Shown here piece after piece: positions 24,176-35,334 of a DNA stretch of 64,000 bases (position 1 is its first letter; each line of letters begins with the position of its first letter). The stretch is from Melieria omissa (Eukaryota; Arthropoda; Insecta; Diptera; Ulidiidae): positions 90,912,783 to 90,976,782 of the forward strand of contig OZ020269.1 in assembly GCA_963971225.1 (NCBI GenBank), given 5' to 3'. The notes below the pieces were generated by a model that was not told the DNA's origin, did no database searches, and was given only the letters and a program-made list of their open reading frames with translations. The position numbers and the translations under genes were made by a program.

Positions 24176-24220
24176 ATAATAAAGTGACTGTTGGCTTTTA
24201 ATTGGCTGCGTTCGAATAAA
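24176..24220 (+). terminator. LTR polyadenylation signals
   Basis: AATAAA occurs in GAATAATAAAGTG (about 24177) and in CGAATAAACAAAG (about 24213), downstream of the start site, marking the likely R-U5 boundary of the solo LTR. Confidence 0.55.
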
Positions 24221-24959
24221 CAAAGTTGTTTCATTTTCAAATTGCACAATCCAGTGATACGTAACAGCCCACTAGACCTAGTATTCGTAACAATATAATT
24301 CAAAGGAAAAAAGAAGATGTTTTAAAGAGGAAAGAAAATTAAATGGCATGACAGAAGACCAGGGTTTATGAAAAGTTAAAGCACATGTGGTTGTGTATCT
24401 ATGAAGACAAAAAAATGAATACAAAAGTTACAAAATGGAGAAAACAAATTAAACGAAGGAAAAAAATAGATGTTTTAGAAGAGAGAGAATAGAGTAAATA
24501 AATGAAGAGATATGACAGAAGACCAGTGACTATGAGAAACAAAAAAAGTACATGTGATTGGGGACTATTAAGACGAAGAACGAATGAATGCAAAGGATAT
24601 AAAATGAAGGAGGAAGAAAGAAGTTGAAAAAATAAGAAATTAAGAGACATGACAGAAGACCAGGGATTATGAGAAGAATCCCATTCTGATGAACACAAGA
24701 GAATGAATTCGATACCTGTAAAATTAAGAAAAAAGAAACATGATAAGGAATTGCGAAAAGTGAAAATGGTTAGAGAGCATATTTAGGAAAGGAAATTATA
24801 GAAGGAAATATGACTAAGAAAAAAGTAACATAAATTAAAAAATTATGAAAAAATACGGAAATATGGAATGCAAGGAATCTCATGAAAAAATGAAGTTATA
24901 TTGAAGAAAGATCATTATGGAGTTTAAAATTTTAAAAGAAGAAAAGAGATGATTCGAGA

Positions 24960-25120
24960 AACTGAAGGTTAGCTAAGGTTAAAGTGGCTGTGTGGGCCGG
25001 GAACTTTGTCGAAAGACACACTAAGGCCAGTAAATGGGTCCATTGAGATACCCCAGCAGAGAGTGATATGTCTTATTACAAGTTGGAGGGTCTACACAAG
25101 CCTATTCGATTTGTAAATAA
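24960..25120. repeat. Dispersed repeat fragment
   Basis: The words GGGAACTTTGTCGAAAG and GGGTCCATTGAGATACC resemble stretches at about 19610-19640 (GGGTCCATAGCGATACC) and 32745-32770 (GGGTACCTAGCGATACC). Likely untranslated tail sequence of a retrotransposon; the family is not identified. Confidence 0.4.
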
Positions 25121-25189
25121 ATTCAAACAAGTCTCTGATGTTATTTTATCTGAAGTTGTCCAAGTTGTTGAAGAAGGGAGATTATGCTG

Positions 25190-25400
25190 ATGATTAGGTT
25201 TCGGGGCTGCCTCTGTAAGAACACACTTAGAAGCCTAGTAAGAGAGCTATTGTGATACCACGTATTTCACCCGTTCTTTTAATGTGCGATTCTTATAATT
25301 ATCATCTGCTTTATGTGGATAGCGATAGCTGAATAGCTGAAATTCGAATCTAGGGCCCCGGTGTGAGAAGCCGGCTCAAAGAAACAAGAGCCTAGGGATT
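25190..25400 (-). mobile_element. tRNA-derived SINE, minus strand, internally deleted
   Basis: Reverse-complemented, it matches the 32.3-kb SINE at both ends. The 3' part reads GGGTGAAATACGTGGTATC and then GTGTGTTCTTACAGAGGCAG. The head part reads CACACCGGGGCCCTAG followed by CTATCGCTATC and AAGCAGATG. The middle of the 32.3-kb copy, including TTCGGATTCGGC, is missing, so this copy is deleted. Confidence 0.65.
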
Positions 25401-25789
25401 TCCATCTTTGCGTAGAGAAAGACGGACAGAGGCATAGAAGGTGGCTTCTAGTCTCTTCCTAGGCCCAATAGAGAGTATTAAGGAAAGAAAGTGGAATCAA
25501 TGAAAAAACAAAATGTTTGGGGAATTTGAATATAAAAAATTGTGGAGAAAATACAAGCAACGCAGGAAAGAAACGAGTTGACTTGAAGAAAAAGAATATA
25601 AGCCAAAAAAAAATAGGAAAATATAAAATACAAAAACAGAAAATGGTGATGGAAGGAAAAAAATGAATAGTAAAGAAAAGTAATGAAGAAAGAAAGAAAA
25701 TTGAAGGAAGAAGAATACAATGAAAAGAAAAGATGAAATTACTCAAAAAAGGATTACCAGCGAATGTTAAAAAATATATACATACATAA

Positions 25790-27360
25790 AAAAACATAAT
25801 TAAATATATAAAAAAATATGTATAAAAAGTTCATATGGCCTTAGAGCTCAACTGTTGCGGCAAGCAATAACAAAAAAGTCTACGCATGCGTTCACGCGAA
25901 CTTTGAGCGTTAAGTTAAATTTCGGTGAGTCACAAAACAGCAACAGACAATGTGACAGCCGAATTGCGAAGACGTGCGTACGCATGAGTGAAAGACGCGC
26001 TGTCTGTGCGGTGCGTCGAGTGGCGGTCATTATGCTCAATTATTGTCCGTCCACTGACTAATTCATTGAGAGCATAGACAGCGATTTTATTAGCTTCTTT
26101 TGAAGCGTTTATTACTGCGATAAAGCTGTTGTTTGTTTTATTTCTTCTGAGCTGAAATAATTTTGAATTAAATGTGTTTTGTTCTTATTGTCGAAGTACT
26201 TAAAAGCTTAATGAGTTTTGCCCTTAAAACTCAACTTTATGGCCTCATAAGTAGGCACTTAGATGAGCAAAGCCTACGGCTATCTCACTGCTTGGACAGT
26301 GGCTATAAATTTGTTGTAGTTGTCAAACAGTTAAGCTGAAATGTTGCAACATTATTTCTGAAACTATTTAAAGTGTGATGTAAGAATGTTTTTTCATGCT
26401 ATTGAAAATATATATTTTCTGACTTTAACTTCTTCTTCGACAACACTTTTCTTACTTTAGTAGACAATCGAGAATGATTCTTTAAAAAAAGAAAAAATTG
26501 CAGCAGTTCCTCAACTTAATCAGACAAAATATAGCAAAATAATGTTACCACTTAAATGTGGAGCGAATGCAAATGAAATTGCTCACACATATCTCAATTG
26601 AATGTCAGCAGACTTGAAGTTCAACTTTCATTACCGTCGCTGCCGTTACAACTTCCACTTCCTACGCTTTCAATGCTGCATTGCAAGTCGTAAAAAACGC
26701 TCATTTCCGTTCAGCATAAATATAGATAAACGAACAGCCAGCCAGCCATGCAGTCAGGCAGTCAGCCTGAGAGGCGCACAGACAGCCACTTTGTCAGACA
26801 TGTGGGCTGTGCAGTCAGGAAAGCAGAAGCGTCAGCCCAATTGACCAGCCTCGTCCTACACTCGGCAGAGCAAAAATTGTCCATTTCTGATGACATTCAA
26901 AGCGAAAAGCAGAAAATAATTGAAATAAGCCAAAGTGACTATCATAAAATGCAGCCAATAAAATTGTGGATATTGCCAACTACGACAAGCCGAGGCGAGA
27001 GCAGAGACGCCTTTATGATTTATGGTCACGTGCCGGAGAGGTCAACAGTGTTGTTCCAACTTGTGTCGTATTGAAAACTTTATCGGTTGTTGTAAATTGA
27101 AATTGTCAAATTGTTGTTGTAAAGTTGTATTGCAGCAGCCGGTGAGAAGTGGGTCAGTCAAGTGTTTGGGCCAGCAATAACAGTTGATAAACGGTTTGTA
27201 GTGTCGGTACTAAAAATGTCCTACACGATATTCCTGCAGGCAATAAACGCCGAACTCTGCCAGTGGGTCATGACAAATGACATACAATTTTCGCAATAGA
27301 GAAAGTTAATTGATGCATGGACAGTACGGGGAAATTAAAAAAGGAAAGTTGTGCGGTAAG
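25790..27360. other. Unique non-coding DNA
   Basis: Moderately GC-rich patches at 25850-26050 and 26590-27080 with short overlapping frames on both strands, none recognisable. Nothing further is supportable. Confidence 0.4.
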
Positions 27361-27568
27361 AATTGGATCAGACCAAAAAGAGGACGTAATGTAATGTAAT
27401 GATAATGGGTAGGGACAATGCCCTTGCGCACTGCAACCTAGTAGGTTTATTGTTTATTAAGAGGACGTAAGGAGTTGAAGTTAGGTGAGGTTCAAAGCGC
27501 TGAACCAACGTATTGGCATAATAGGCCTCCCAGAAATTATGATCGAAACGCTACTCATACTTTATTCG

Positions 27569-27838
27569 TACTCTACTCTACTCTACTCTACTCTACTCTA
27601 CTCTACTCTACTCTACTCTACTCTACTCTACTCTACTCTACTCTACTCTACTCTACTCTACTCTACTCTACTCTACTCTACTCTACTCTACTCTACTCTA
27701 CTCTACTCTACTCTACTCTACTCTACTCTACTCTACTCTACTCTACTCTACTCTACTCTACTCTACTCTACTCTACTCTACTCTTCTCTACTCTACTCTA
27801 CTCTACTCTACTCTACTCTACTCTACTCTACTCTACTT
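27569..27838 (+). repeat. (CTACT)n pentanucleotide array, about 54 copies
   Basis: About 270 bases of CTACT with one TTCTC variant near 27783. Frames across it give the YSTLL pattern in all phases and are not genes. A second, shorter stretch of the same pentamer lies at 29255-29306, on the other side of the retrotransposon fragment. Confidence 0.95.
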
Positions 27839-27844
27839 GTACTC

Positions 27845-29250
27845 TAGTTGGTTGGTTGGTTCAAGTGGCGATGTTCCATCATCCAATTAGCGCGTTAGCC
27901 ACTATTCCCGGTGGTGGTGGCTTTGATACCAATATTCCCGGTAGGTACCCTAAGGTATATTGTGTGGTGTCATCTGGACTTATATGTATCTATCCATACA
28001 TATCCTTATATACAGTCCGAGAGGTTAATGAAAGAGAGTAGTGAGTTTACGCTGCACTTTGCTATTTCTTCGAAAGTCTGAAATATCGGTTTTCCCAGCG
28101 TTTTCCATCTCCATCTTGCTAAGGCCGGACAGGCGCAGAGGAAATGGTGAACGGTTTCCTTCTCATCCGTGTTTTCACAGCTGTGACAGCTGGTGATGTA
28201 TGTAATCCCCATTTTTGTCGCATGCTCTCCAATGGGCCAGTGGCCAGTGATGACTGCCGTCAGTCTTGCCACATCCCGTCGGCCTTTGTTCAAGAGCTCT
28301 GCGGTCCTATTCTTGTCGTATGTTGGCCACAGTGATCTGCTGATTTTATAGGATTCCGTTCCCTACCATCTAGTTTTGGCTTTAGCGAGGAAGTCCTTCG
28401 AGACCTCACTCTTGATAGAGCACAGTGGGGCGTGAACCGTCAGCGCCTCGTTCTCATCAAGAGCGGAGCCTCATTGAGCCAGCTCATCGGCCCTTTCGTT
28501 GCCGTCAATGTTATTGTGCCCTGGCACCCATATCAGGGTAGCTCTGAACCGCTGAGCTAGCTCTTTCAGGAGCTTCATGCATTCCCGCATTAGTTAGAAT
28601 TGACGATTCCAGTGCCTTGACCGTGGATAGGCTGTCGGAAAGTATTGTAATGTGGCTTTTGTAGGATGTGTCCGTCAATGCCATCCTGCACGCTTCTCTA
28701 ATAGCGAGCACTTCCGCCTGGAAAACGCTTGCTGTGTTGGGGAGGTGGATAACACATTTATCTTTAGATGTTTGGAGAAAACTCCTGCTCCTACTCCGCA
28801 TTCCATTTTGGAGCCATCAGTGTAGATTGTGTTACTCAGGTTATTTAGGATTTTCTCTTCTCTTCCATTCCAGACGAGAGGGGATACGGATATCGTAATT
28901 TTTCCCAAAGACCATGGCAGGAGTTGCATAATCCGTTGTTGTAGGCAGGCTCCTGTGCTCTTGTGATAAAAGACTGCCGTGGCCATACGGTCTGTCTTTC
29001 CAGCAACCTGTTTCTCTCAGCCTAGGAGCACTAAGAATTGCGGCCTTCATAATATGCAGATCGACGTGAAGCAGGTGCGTCAGCACGTTTAACGACTCTC
29101 CAGGGCAGGATCTAATTGCTCCCGTAGTTCCGGTACAAGCTGCTCTTTGTAGTCTACCGAGTTTGGTAATGTTGTATTCCCTCCTTAGGGCTTTCCACCA
29201 GACCAGAGCTCCGTATGTTAGTATTGGACGTACAACCATCTTGTACATCT
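27845..29250 (-). mobile_element. 5'-truncated non-LTR retrotransposon, least decayed copy
   Basis: On the minus strand the coding part begins at 29248 with MYKMVVRPILTYGALVWW, the thumb region following a reverse transcriptase, and continues through RLQRAACTGTTGAIRSCP and LLHVDLHIM. After a frame change the RNase H domain follows with its acidic residues: IYTDGSKMECGVGAGVF (about 28820), FQAEVLAIREACRMAL (about 28700), ITILSDSLSTVKALESS (about 28640) and WVPGHNNIDGNERADELA (about 28530-28480). The end carries the Cys-rich module ITGHWPIGEHATKMGI, CHSCENTDEKETVHHFLCAC and CPALARWRW (28240-28090), closing at 28006. Only a few frameshifts and stops break it. The tail toward 27845 is probably 3' untranslated region. 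R1/jockey type; the clade is not settled. Confidence 0.85.
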
Positions 29251-29254
29251 ATAG

Positions 29255-29306
29255 CTTACTCTTCTCGTAGTCTACTCGTACTCTACTCTATTCTACTCAA
29301 CTCTAC
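29255..29306 (+). repeat. Short CTACT-type repeat at the 5' junction of the retrotransposon
   Basis: TACTC and CTACT words with point changes continue for about 50 bases directly beyond the truncated 5' end of the element, matching the long array on its 3' side. Confidence 0.7.
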
Positions 29307-29309
29307 ATT

Positions 29310-31160
29310 GACCACCACAAATCTTTCCCATATAATAACATGATACTTTGGCAAATTTTCATGATTTATGGTCATGATTCATTTGCAATTCTGGTCTAAC
29401 AATATATCTACCTATTTACCTACTCTACATTCTTAGCCCCACAAAATTGATTCAATAATCCGAGATAAATTTCAACATATTCAAATGATCCACACCAAAC
29501 ACAGCGAACTTTAACAAGCATCAACTAATCTAACCCTAAATCACTTGGAACTATAGCTTCTGCCACTAAGAAATCAACTTTTCAGTATATCAAAACGAAT
29601 CAGTAGCTGATCTTTTGTTTATTTTCCAGCACTTGCTGTGCACAAAGTGAGGTTGTTTGACCTCTTTTGATGTGTTTCGAGTATTCAAGAACTAAATAAA
29701 TACAAAGATAACAGGCAGTGAGCGTATGCGCCTATTTGAGTGCCCTACACAAGACTGCAACAAAACCGAAAGTTCAGAATGATTTTATGTAGGAAAACAT
29801 TTTGGCTGATTTTGGTTTGACAATCATTAAAAAACATCAAAAATTAAGGACTTTTTTATTTTGAAACTTGACCTTTTACAAATATCTTTATTTGAAGTAA
29901 AAAATATTGAAGTCCCGCATCTCGAAATACCCTGGCAATAGGGTAGTGTATCAATAAGTTCGTAGAGACCGATTCCACCAAACTTCGAATGAGTTCATCT
30001 GCCCACACGCGCTGAATCCTGCTGACATGCCGCACCGCTGACAATATCGCTTCATGAATGGATCACCCCGGGGATCTTCACCGTGACTTTTACTGGCCAA
30101 AAATAAAATTTATTACCAAACTACACACACATAGAGACACACGCACACACATACATATCTTCTCATGAATCCAAAAATACACTGTCCCGACAAGTGCAGC
30201 TAGACCGAGTCAGCGCCGCACCAAATTAATAGCGGCAGTGTGTGTGTTTATAAATAAAAATCTTGGGTCGAGTAGTTCCAAGAAGTGCAAATGCAACTCT
30301 TGGGTAATTATTAAAATGTGTACCTACACCACAGCTGGAAACACAAAGCAAAGAAACAAACCAAAAACAGACAAAATGCGCAACGCGAGCGAAGACGAGA
30401 GACCACAAAATTGTAGCCAATGAGCAAAAACAAATTACAAAAAACACTAATGCAATGTACCGCTATGTTGTTGTTGGAGGCGCTTTTAATAAAAAATTCT
30501 AGACACATAACGCACATAGCGACAACGCACGAAACGGAAATGAAACGCGCTGCCGCATAAAATGCACAAAACGCCACTGCAAACAGTCGCGACGCGTATT
30601 GGCGACGTGTGCGTGTCGGTTTGTTCGATTTGTTCATTGGATTTGTAAGGCTTATGAGACTAATGCCACATGTGGAAGTGTATAATTGACAATGTTCATG
30701 TCAACAAGTTGCGAGGTGTCGTTAGTTCTGGGTCGCCTGTGTCGATGCGAATTTGCTTTGCTGCATTTTCAAAGAATGTTAATTGAACTAGAAATAATCA
30801 CCAAGTGGCGTTTTGATGTCAGCGATTGTTGTTGTAATTGAAATTAAAATATAAGTTTTTAAGTAAGTTTATAAAGATCCGTTGAAGCTGATCGAATGGT
30901 TAGCAATATATTTGAATCGAAGTGAAAGGCGAAATTTTTTACTAATACTAAGTCTGTTGGCAAATAAATTTAGGGTTTACCACAACTTTTTGGTCGTTTT
31001 TATATGTGTGCATATATATTGTACCCTAAATAAAAAGAATCACAACGCAAAATCTTACATTTTTAGGAGAAATAAACAACTGCTGATGCCACAGAAGCAA
31101 CGCAATTAACATAAAAACAGTCAACAGTCTTTGTTCATTTGAAGAAGATGGATTGATTTA
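29310..31160. other. Unique non-coding DNA
   Basis: AT-rich to 30060, then a somewhat GC-richer segment (30180-30640) with overlapping frames on both strands that carry no recognisable domain. Nothing else is supportable. Confidence 0.4.
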
Positions 31161-31164
31161 TTTA

Positions 31165-31500
31165 TTGATGTCAACCTTTGCGAGCAGCTCTGATCTTTCT
31201 GTACGATAACGCTCGAACACATACCGTAAAAGTCGTAAAGAAAATTTTGCAGGCGCTTCAATACAACATTCTACTCCACCCATCTTATAGACCATTAATT
31301 GCTCTTTCTGCCTTTCACTTGTTCATGTCGATGACTCATGGCCTGGTCGAGCAGCATTTCACGTCTTACGGAGAAACCAAAAAATGGGTCGATTCTTGAT
31401 CCGCCTCAAAAAGAAGGAATTTTCTCACCTTGGAATCAGTTTCAAGCAGCATGGAAGATGAGAAAAAGTTGTAGTTAACGATGAACAATTGTGTCAATAA
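31165..31500 (+). mobile_element. mariner transposase fragment (3' part)
   Basis: The frame starting near 31178 reads LIFLYDNARTHTVKVVKKIL, then LHPSYRPLIALSAFHLFMSM, then HGLVEQHFTSYGETKKWVDS. These match the second half of mariner transposases: the DNA.PH box with its catalytic aspartate, the HPPYSPDLAPSD box and the conserved linker. A later frame gives KKKEFSHLGISF and the end EKVVVNDEQLCQ. The third catalytic aspartate (PSDYHLF) is replaced (SAFHLF), and the N-terminal DNA-binding half is absent. The wording resembles the mauritiana/mellifera-like subgroups more than irritans. Inactive relic. Confidence 0.75.
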
Positions 31501-31624
31501 AATGCAATTGTACCAATTTCTCTGACTAAAGCTACAAAGGAAAACTTAAAACTTATCTATTTGGATTAGCTTACTGAAGTTAAGATTTCCACACATTTTA
31601 TGCTCAATAAAGTAAGGTTAACAC

Positions 31625-32250
31625 GAGGCAGGGCACCGTTATCTGTCCCCATACTCAAGCAGCCATCAAAGCATTAATCTCATTTGAGATAACCTCAGGG
31701 TTAGTGCTGGAATGCATAAAGCCATTAAATGTACTGGGCAAAGACAACCAAGTCAAAACCTTCTAGGTTCCAGGACACAGAAGAATAGACCGAAACTACT
31801 AGAAGGCAGACACCCTTACACCAGAGGTCTTCTTTGAACTGGGCAAAAGCGCCATAGCAGAGTCCCTAAGATTTGAGGAGAGAACCAGGAATTCAGAACA
31901 CCGGTCTAGCGCCTTGGGTCTTAGACAGCCGGAAATCTTTAAAGGATATAACCCCAAGTGGAGTAAAGAATGCATCAAACTAAGGAAAAATCAGCTTAGA
32001 CAGGTCATCTAAGTGGACACTACAGACTAAGCAACCATATGCACACCATCAGGCTGGAAAAGGTTAGCGTCCGTAGACTCTGCGGAATAGCAGAGGATAC
32101 CCCGGAACACAATACCCTACACTACGGTGTCGTGCGAGGTTGCGTTACCTGGGCCAGTTCTAATTTGAAGAAGAGAAGGTCAGTAGTTCTAGGGGTCAGT
32201 AGGGGTTTCTAACAAATTGAAGGGGACACAATATCATCAGAACATGAGAT
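31625..32250 (+). mobile_element. Non-LTR retrotransposon 3' fragment (RNase H end)
   Basis: The plus-strand translation shows TQAAIKALISFEITSGLVL and LNVLGKDNQVKTF-VPGHRRID (31660-31790), the last third of an RNase H domain. It continues to a C-terminal module: HMHTIRLEKVSVRRLCGIAE and DTPEHNTLHYGVVRG (about 32040-32140). Stops and frame changes occur. It is a third family relative to the two at 18.4-20.3 kb, judged by its different wording at the same positions. Confidence 0.6.
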
Positions 32251-32315
32251 GATGCGATCATTTCTGGTCTCAGTGCAAAAAATCCCAGAAAATTCCTTTT
32301 TCTCCAAGGTAAGGT

Positions 32316-32694
32316 AAGGCCGGCCTCAATAGTCCAGTGGGTAGCGCCCTCTCATACCGAGGCCCTAGGTTCAATTCCTGGTTCGGGCTGGTAAAACGCT
32401 CATCTACTTCTATCGCTATCGACATGAAGCAGATGGGAATTACAAGAATCGCACAAGTGCGCTCTTGGCAGGCAAAAAACTGCCAATCGCCGTTCGGATT
32501 CGGCTTTAAATTTTAGGTCCCCTCCTCCCTCTCTTTCCCCATCCCCTTGAAATGTGTGCTGTAACATTTGTTGGAAAGACAGTGTTGCATACTCATTTGA
32601 AAAACGGGTGAAATATGTGGTATCACAATGGGCCTCATAATAGGCCTCCGAGTGTGTCTCTTATAGAGACAGCCACCATAACCTAACTTAACCT
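32316..32694 (+). mobile_element. tRNA-derived SINE with candidate 10-bp target duplication
   Basis: The head has an A box TAGTCCAGTGGGTAGCG (32330-32346) and a B box GGTTCAATTCC (32368-32378), 38 bases apart start to start, as in polymerase III type 2 promoters. The body contains CTATCGCTATCGACATG, TTCGGATTCGGC and TAGGTCCC. The 3' end reads GAGACAGCCACCATAACC. AAGGTAAGGT lies immediately before (32306-32315) and after (32695-32704), a plausible duplication, though it is itself an AAGGT repeat. It is the most complete SINE in the window. Confidence 0.75.
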
Positions 32695-32739
32695 AAGGTA
32701 AGGTTAAATTAGTCTGGCTCGGTCGGGAAAGTAAAGACC

Positions 32740-33060
32740 TTGTTGGGTACCTAGCGATACCAGTTACAGCTCCTCAGTGTTGCAGGTCGATGTAAAGGTT
32801 ATGATGTTTCGAAGCAAAGTTCATCACCGACTTCATGTCATGCTTGGGGACCCTATCTAACACAGCGAAGAACGGGATCCCTAAGTGAATAAGGCTCAGT
32901 CTTGAGAAACCATTTTCTTTGAATTTTCTGCATTTATACGACTCAGTGATGGAAAATTTTTTAAGCAGTGTCTCGATCGTATGATTGCGCTGTCTCTGCA
33001 CTGCTTTCTCGGGAGTAAGAGAATGAATTTTGAAAGCGTTTCAATGTTGATGAAAAATGT
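32740..33060. repeat. Dispersed repeat, related to 20.4 kb
   Basis: Contains ATGCTTGGGGACCC and AGCGAAGAACGGGATCCC, paralleling 20430-20470. A minus-strand frame at 32774-33001 (PFFAVLDRVPKHD) parallels one at 20358-20558 (PFFFGFEEVPKHG), which suggests a common coding ancestor on the minus strand. I cannot name it. Confidence 0.45.
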
Positions 33061-34770
33061 CCGAAACACTCGAATCTGAGCATCAGAAAAAGTGCTTAGC
33101 CCAATTTCCTATTAGATTTTAATATCGATATATTTATTAAATTTAATCTTGTTAGTGATTCTTTCTCGTAAATATTTAAGTGTTTCGGTTACATTCTTCG
33201 ATTTTTTCGGGTTTTCTTACATTACGCAGTCATTATTCATATATATTTTCTTTCTTCTTCTACTTGCTTTCCTTATCTATGTTTTCCTTCGTTTTTTTAT
33301 CTCATCAGTTTTTTCAATTTTCATTACCCATTCATTTAATTCCAATCCAAATCTCAATTTTCTCATGCTTCTTTATGCCGGCGTGAATTTTATTCACTTT
33401 TAAATATAACAACACACTCACACTCACACATCAATCGGATAAGCAACTGTAATAACAACAACAAAAACAACACCACTTATAAAAACAAACGACAATCATT
33501 CAGGCAGCGACAAGCGGTAGCCAGCCACAGTGGCAGCCACCGCCGCGCGCCTATGACCCTAAATCCCTAATCGCCCGCGGCATATGCCAACCAAACCCAC
33601 CAACCAACCAGCCAACCAACCGACCGACCGACCAGCCAGCATGTTGCATGCCACAGCATAGCACACCACACTACACCACAACAAAACTACACTTCACGCG
33701 CTGCACTCGGCCTGCGTGTGCGCCGTGGGGCGCAAGGCGCGTCGGCTCGACTCAGCCGGCGCGTTGGTGATTGCCGATTTGCCATGTAGTCGGCGGCGTC
33801 GCCGGCACGCCGATGCAATCGCACCGTCTGCTGTCTGCTGCACACAGCGGTGTGGCGTATGGTGTTTGTGGCGTTGTGCCGCCGCTGTGTGTGCAGCAGC
33901 GCTTTGCCACTGCAACATGGCACACAATGCGCGCAGTTGTTTCTCGCTGTGTTATTCTCGTTGCTTGGCGTTTTTTATGGGTTTTGTGTTGTTTTTGTTA
34001 GTGCGTTTGTTTTGGTTTATTTTTTGCTTCGTTCCTTTTGGGGTTCTTTGGTCGTTTGGCTGCTTTAAGTGCATTGGATGTGTGCGAGTTGGAATAAAAG
34101 CAAAAGTGGCCGACAAGTGGCAAGCAGCACGCTGAGCAGACTTTGCTCTTCGCCTTGTTCTTAATTTGCGATAAAACTGCTTATGGATATCGAAAATGGA
34201 AATGGAAATGTAAATGAAAATGAAAATCCAACACAAGCAACAACATTTATGGAAAATACGATAACGACTTGCACGATTTTAATTATGTTTACGATTGTAG
34301 TTTTTCTTTGTTGTGGGTCCTTGTTTAAATACTTTGTATTACAACATTTTGTTGAAAAATAAAACCCATGTACACGAGATGGCATCTCGTAGTAAATTGT
34401 TTTGAAAGTATTCAAAAAGGCCTCCGTTGAGCTTTTCTAGAGTTTGTACTTTAGGTGCCACCAGAGCCTTGAAGGGTGTTGCTAGGAATGCAAGCAACAA
34501 TAGAATCCTGTCATATTTTGGTTTGAAAGAAAACAACTTTCCTGAAACCAGACTCTTAACAAAGAAGAAAGCACAGCGTATCAATACGTTTGAATGGTTG
34601 TTCATGATATATCGAAACCCATGAGCGATTCTCTATTTTTGCATTCCCTAACGACATTCTCCAACTTCCTCATGAATGATACTGCAACGTAAGCCCGTTG
34701 TTTACTTTACCAGTGTTAAAACATTATAATAACAAAACAGCTGCAAGAACAGGTATTTGTTTTTTAGTTC
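33060..34770. other. Unique non-coding DNA with GC-rich core
   Basis: A (CCAA/CCGA)n tract lies at about 33590-33640. The segment 33690-33950 is among the most GC-rich of the window. A 139-codon plus-strand frame (33716-34135) starts R/A/C-rich and turns F/L-rich, overlaps several other frames and lacks any domain. This could be a promoter or 5' exon of a gene, without proof. A minus-strand frame at 34339-34605 is also unrecognised. Confidence 0.4.
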
Positions 34771-35334
34771 GTGCTCATAGAATCAACATACGTACGTATG
34801 AATGTACTAAAGATAAGTTGTAAGGACATGTGATACCCATTAAATAGGGATCTATCAAATAATGCGTCGAGTCTAGCACATGTTGGCTCATAAACGAAGG
34901 CATTGTAAGTGTTGCAGTGGGTATTTCTTGAAAGATGCAGTTTCATAAATGATGAGGACGAGCAGCTGCCTCTATTTTTGGAGCTGTCTCCCGACCCATA
35001 CGGTTTCTTCGACCCTAAGGCATTTTTTTCTCTCTTAGTTAAAGGGTTCCTTAGACAAGTATATTTATTACCACTGCATTAGATGTATTTTGAGAAGCAT
35101 TGCTTTTGAGACTCATAGTCACAAACAATATTTTCTAGTATTGCAATCGACCCACAAACACCTGGAGAAGGTCGACCTTACGCGAACTAGCCGCTGTCAA
35201 CACCATATGGGACAGCGCGAAAACAACAGCCCAGAATCGTGTAGGATGGAAGAGTCTTGGAAGAGCCCTATGCTCCAGAGAGGAGTGAACAAGGAAAAAA
35301 ATTGCACTCGGTACCTCTTCTTACATGATGTATC

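Larger units (their letters stand above)
23872..24292 (+). mobile_element. Solo LTR (421 bp) of a Ty3/gypsy-type retrotransposon
   Basis: The unit begins TGTAACGAA and ends TTCGTAACA, giving TG..CA termini in a near-perfect 9-bp inverted repeat. It is flanked by the 4-bp direct repeat ATAT (23868-23871 and 24293-24296); a 4-bp duplication is usual for Ty3/gypsy elements, and insect members such as 17.6 and 297 are known to favour TATA/ATAT targets. Internal order fits U3-R-U5: a TATA box, an initiator-like TCAGT about 30 bases later, then AATAAA. GC content is clearly higher than the purine-rich host DNA. No internal coding region is adjacent on either side, so this is the product of LTR-LTR recombination. 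Confidence 0.85.
22320..25790 (+). repeat. Purine-rich strand domain with ~150-bp repeats
   Basis: For about 3.4 kb the plus strand is dominated by A and G (AAGAAAG, GGAAGAAG words); the pyrimidine-rich minus strand yields spurious F/L/S-rich open frames. Part of it is a tandem repeat whose marker ATGACAGAAGACCAG (or a variant) occurs near 23621, 23765, 24347, 24511 and 24650. Removing the LTR insertion leaves spacings of about 139-164. Insertions within the domain are a TTAA MITE (23054-23440), a solo LTR (23872-24292) and a minus-strand SINE (25190-25400). Confidence 0.75.

Noticed and set aside
27510..27535. Additional SINE fragment (CATAATAGGCCTCC)
   Set aside because: Only about 14 bases match the 32.3-kb SINE, too little to call.
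27475..28041. 188-codon open frame on the plus strand
   Set aside because: Most of it is a translation of the (CTACT)n array (YSTLL pattern), and it is open in more than one phase for that reason.
32325..32395. tRNA gene
   Set aside because: Same reasoning: polymerase III boxes belong to a SINE with body words found at other loci.
33716..34135. 139-codon plus-strand frame in a GC-rich island
   Set aside because: Composition changes abruptly from R/A/C-rich to F/L-rich, several other frames are open at the same place, and no motif is seen.
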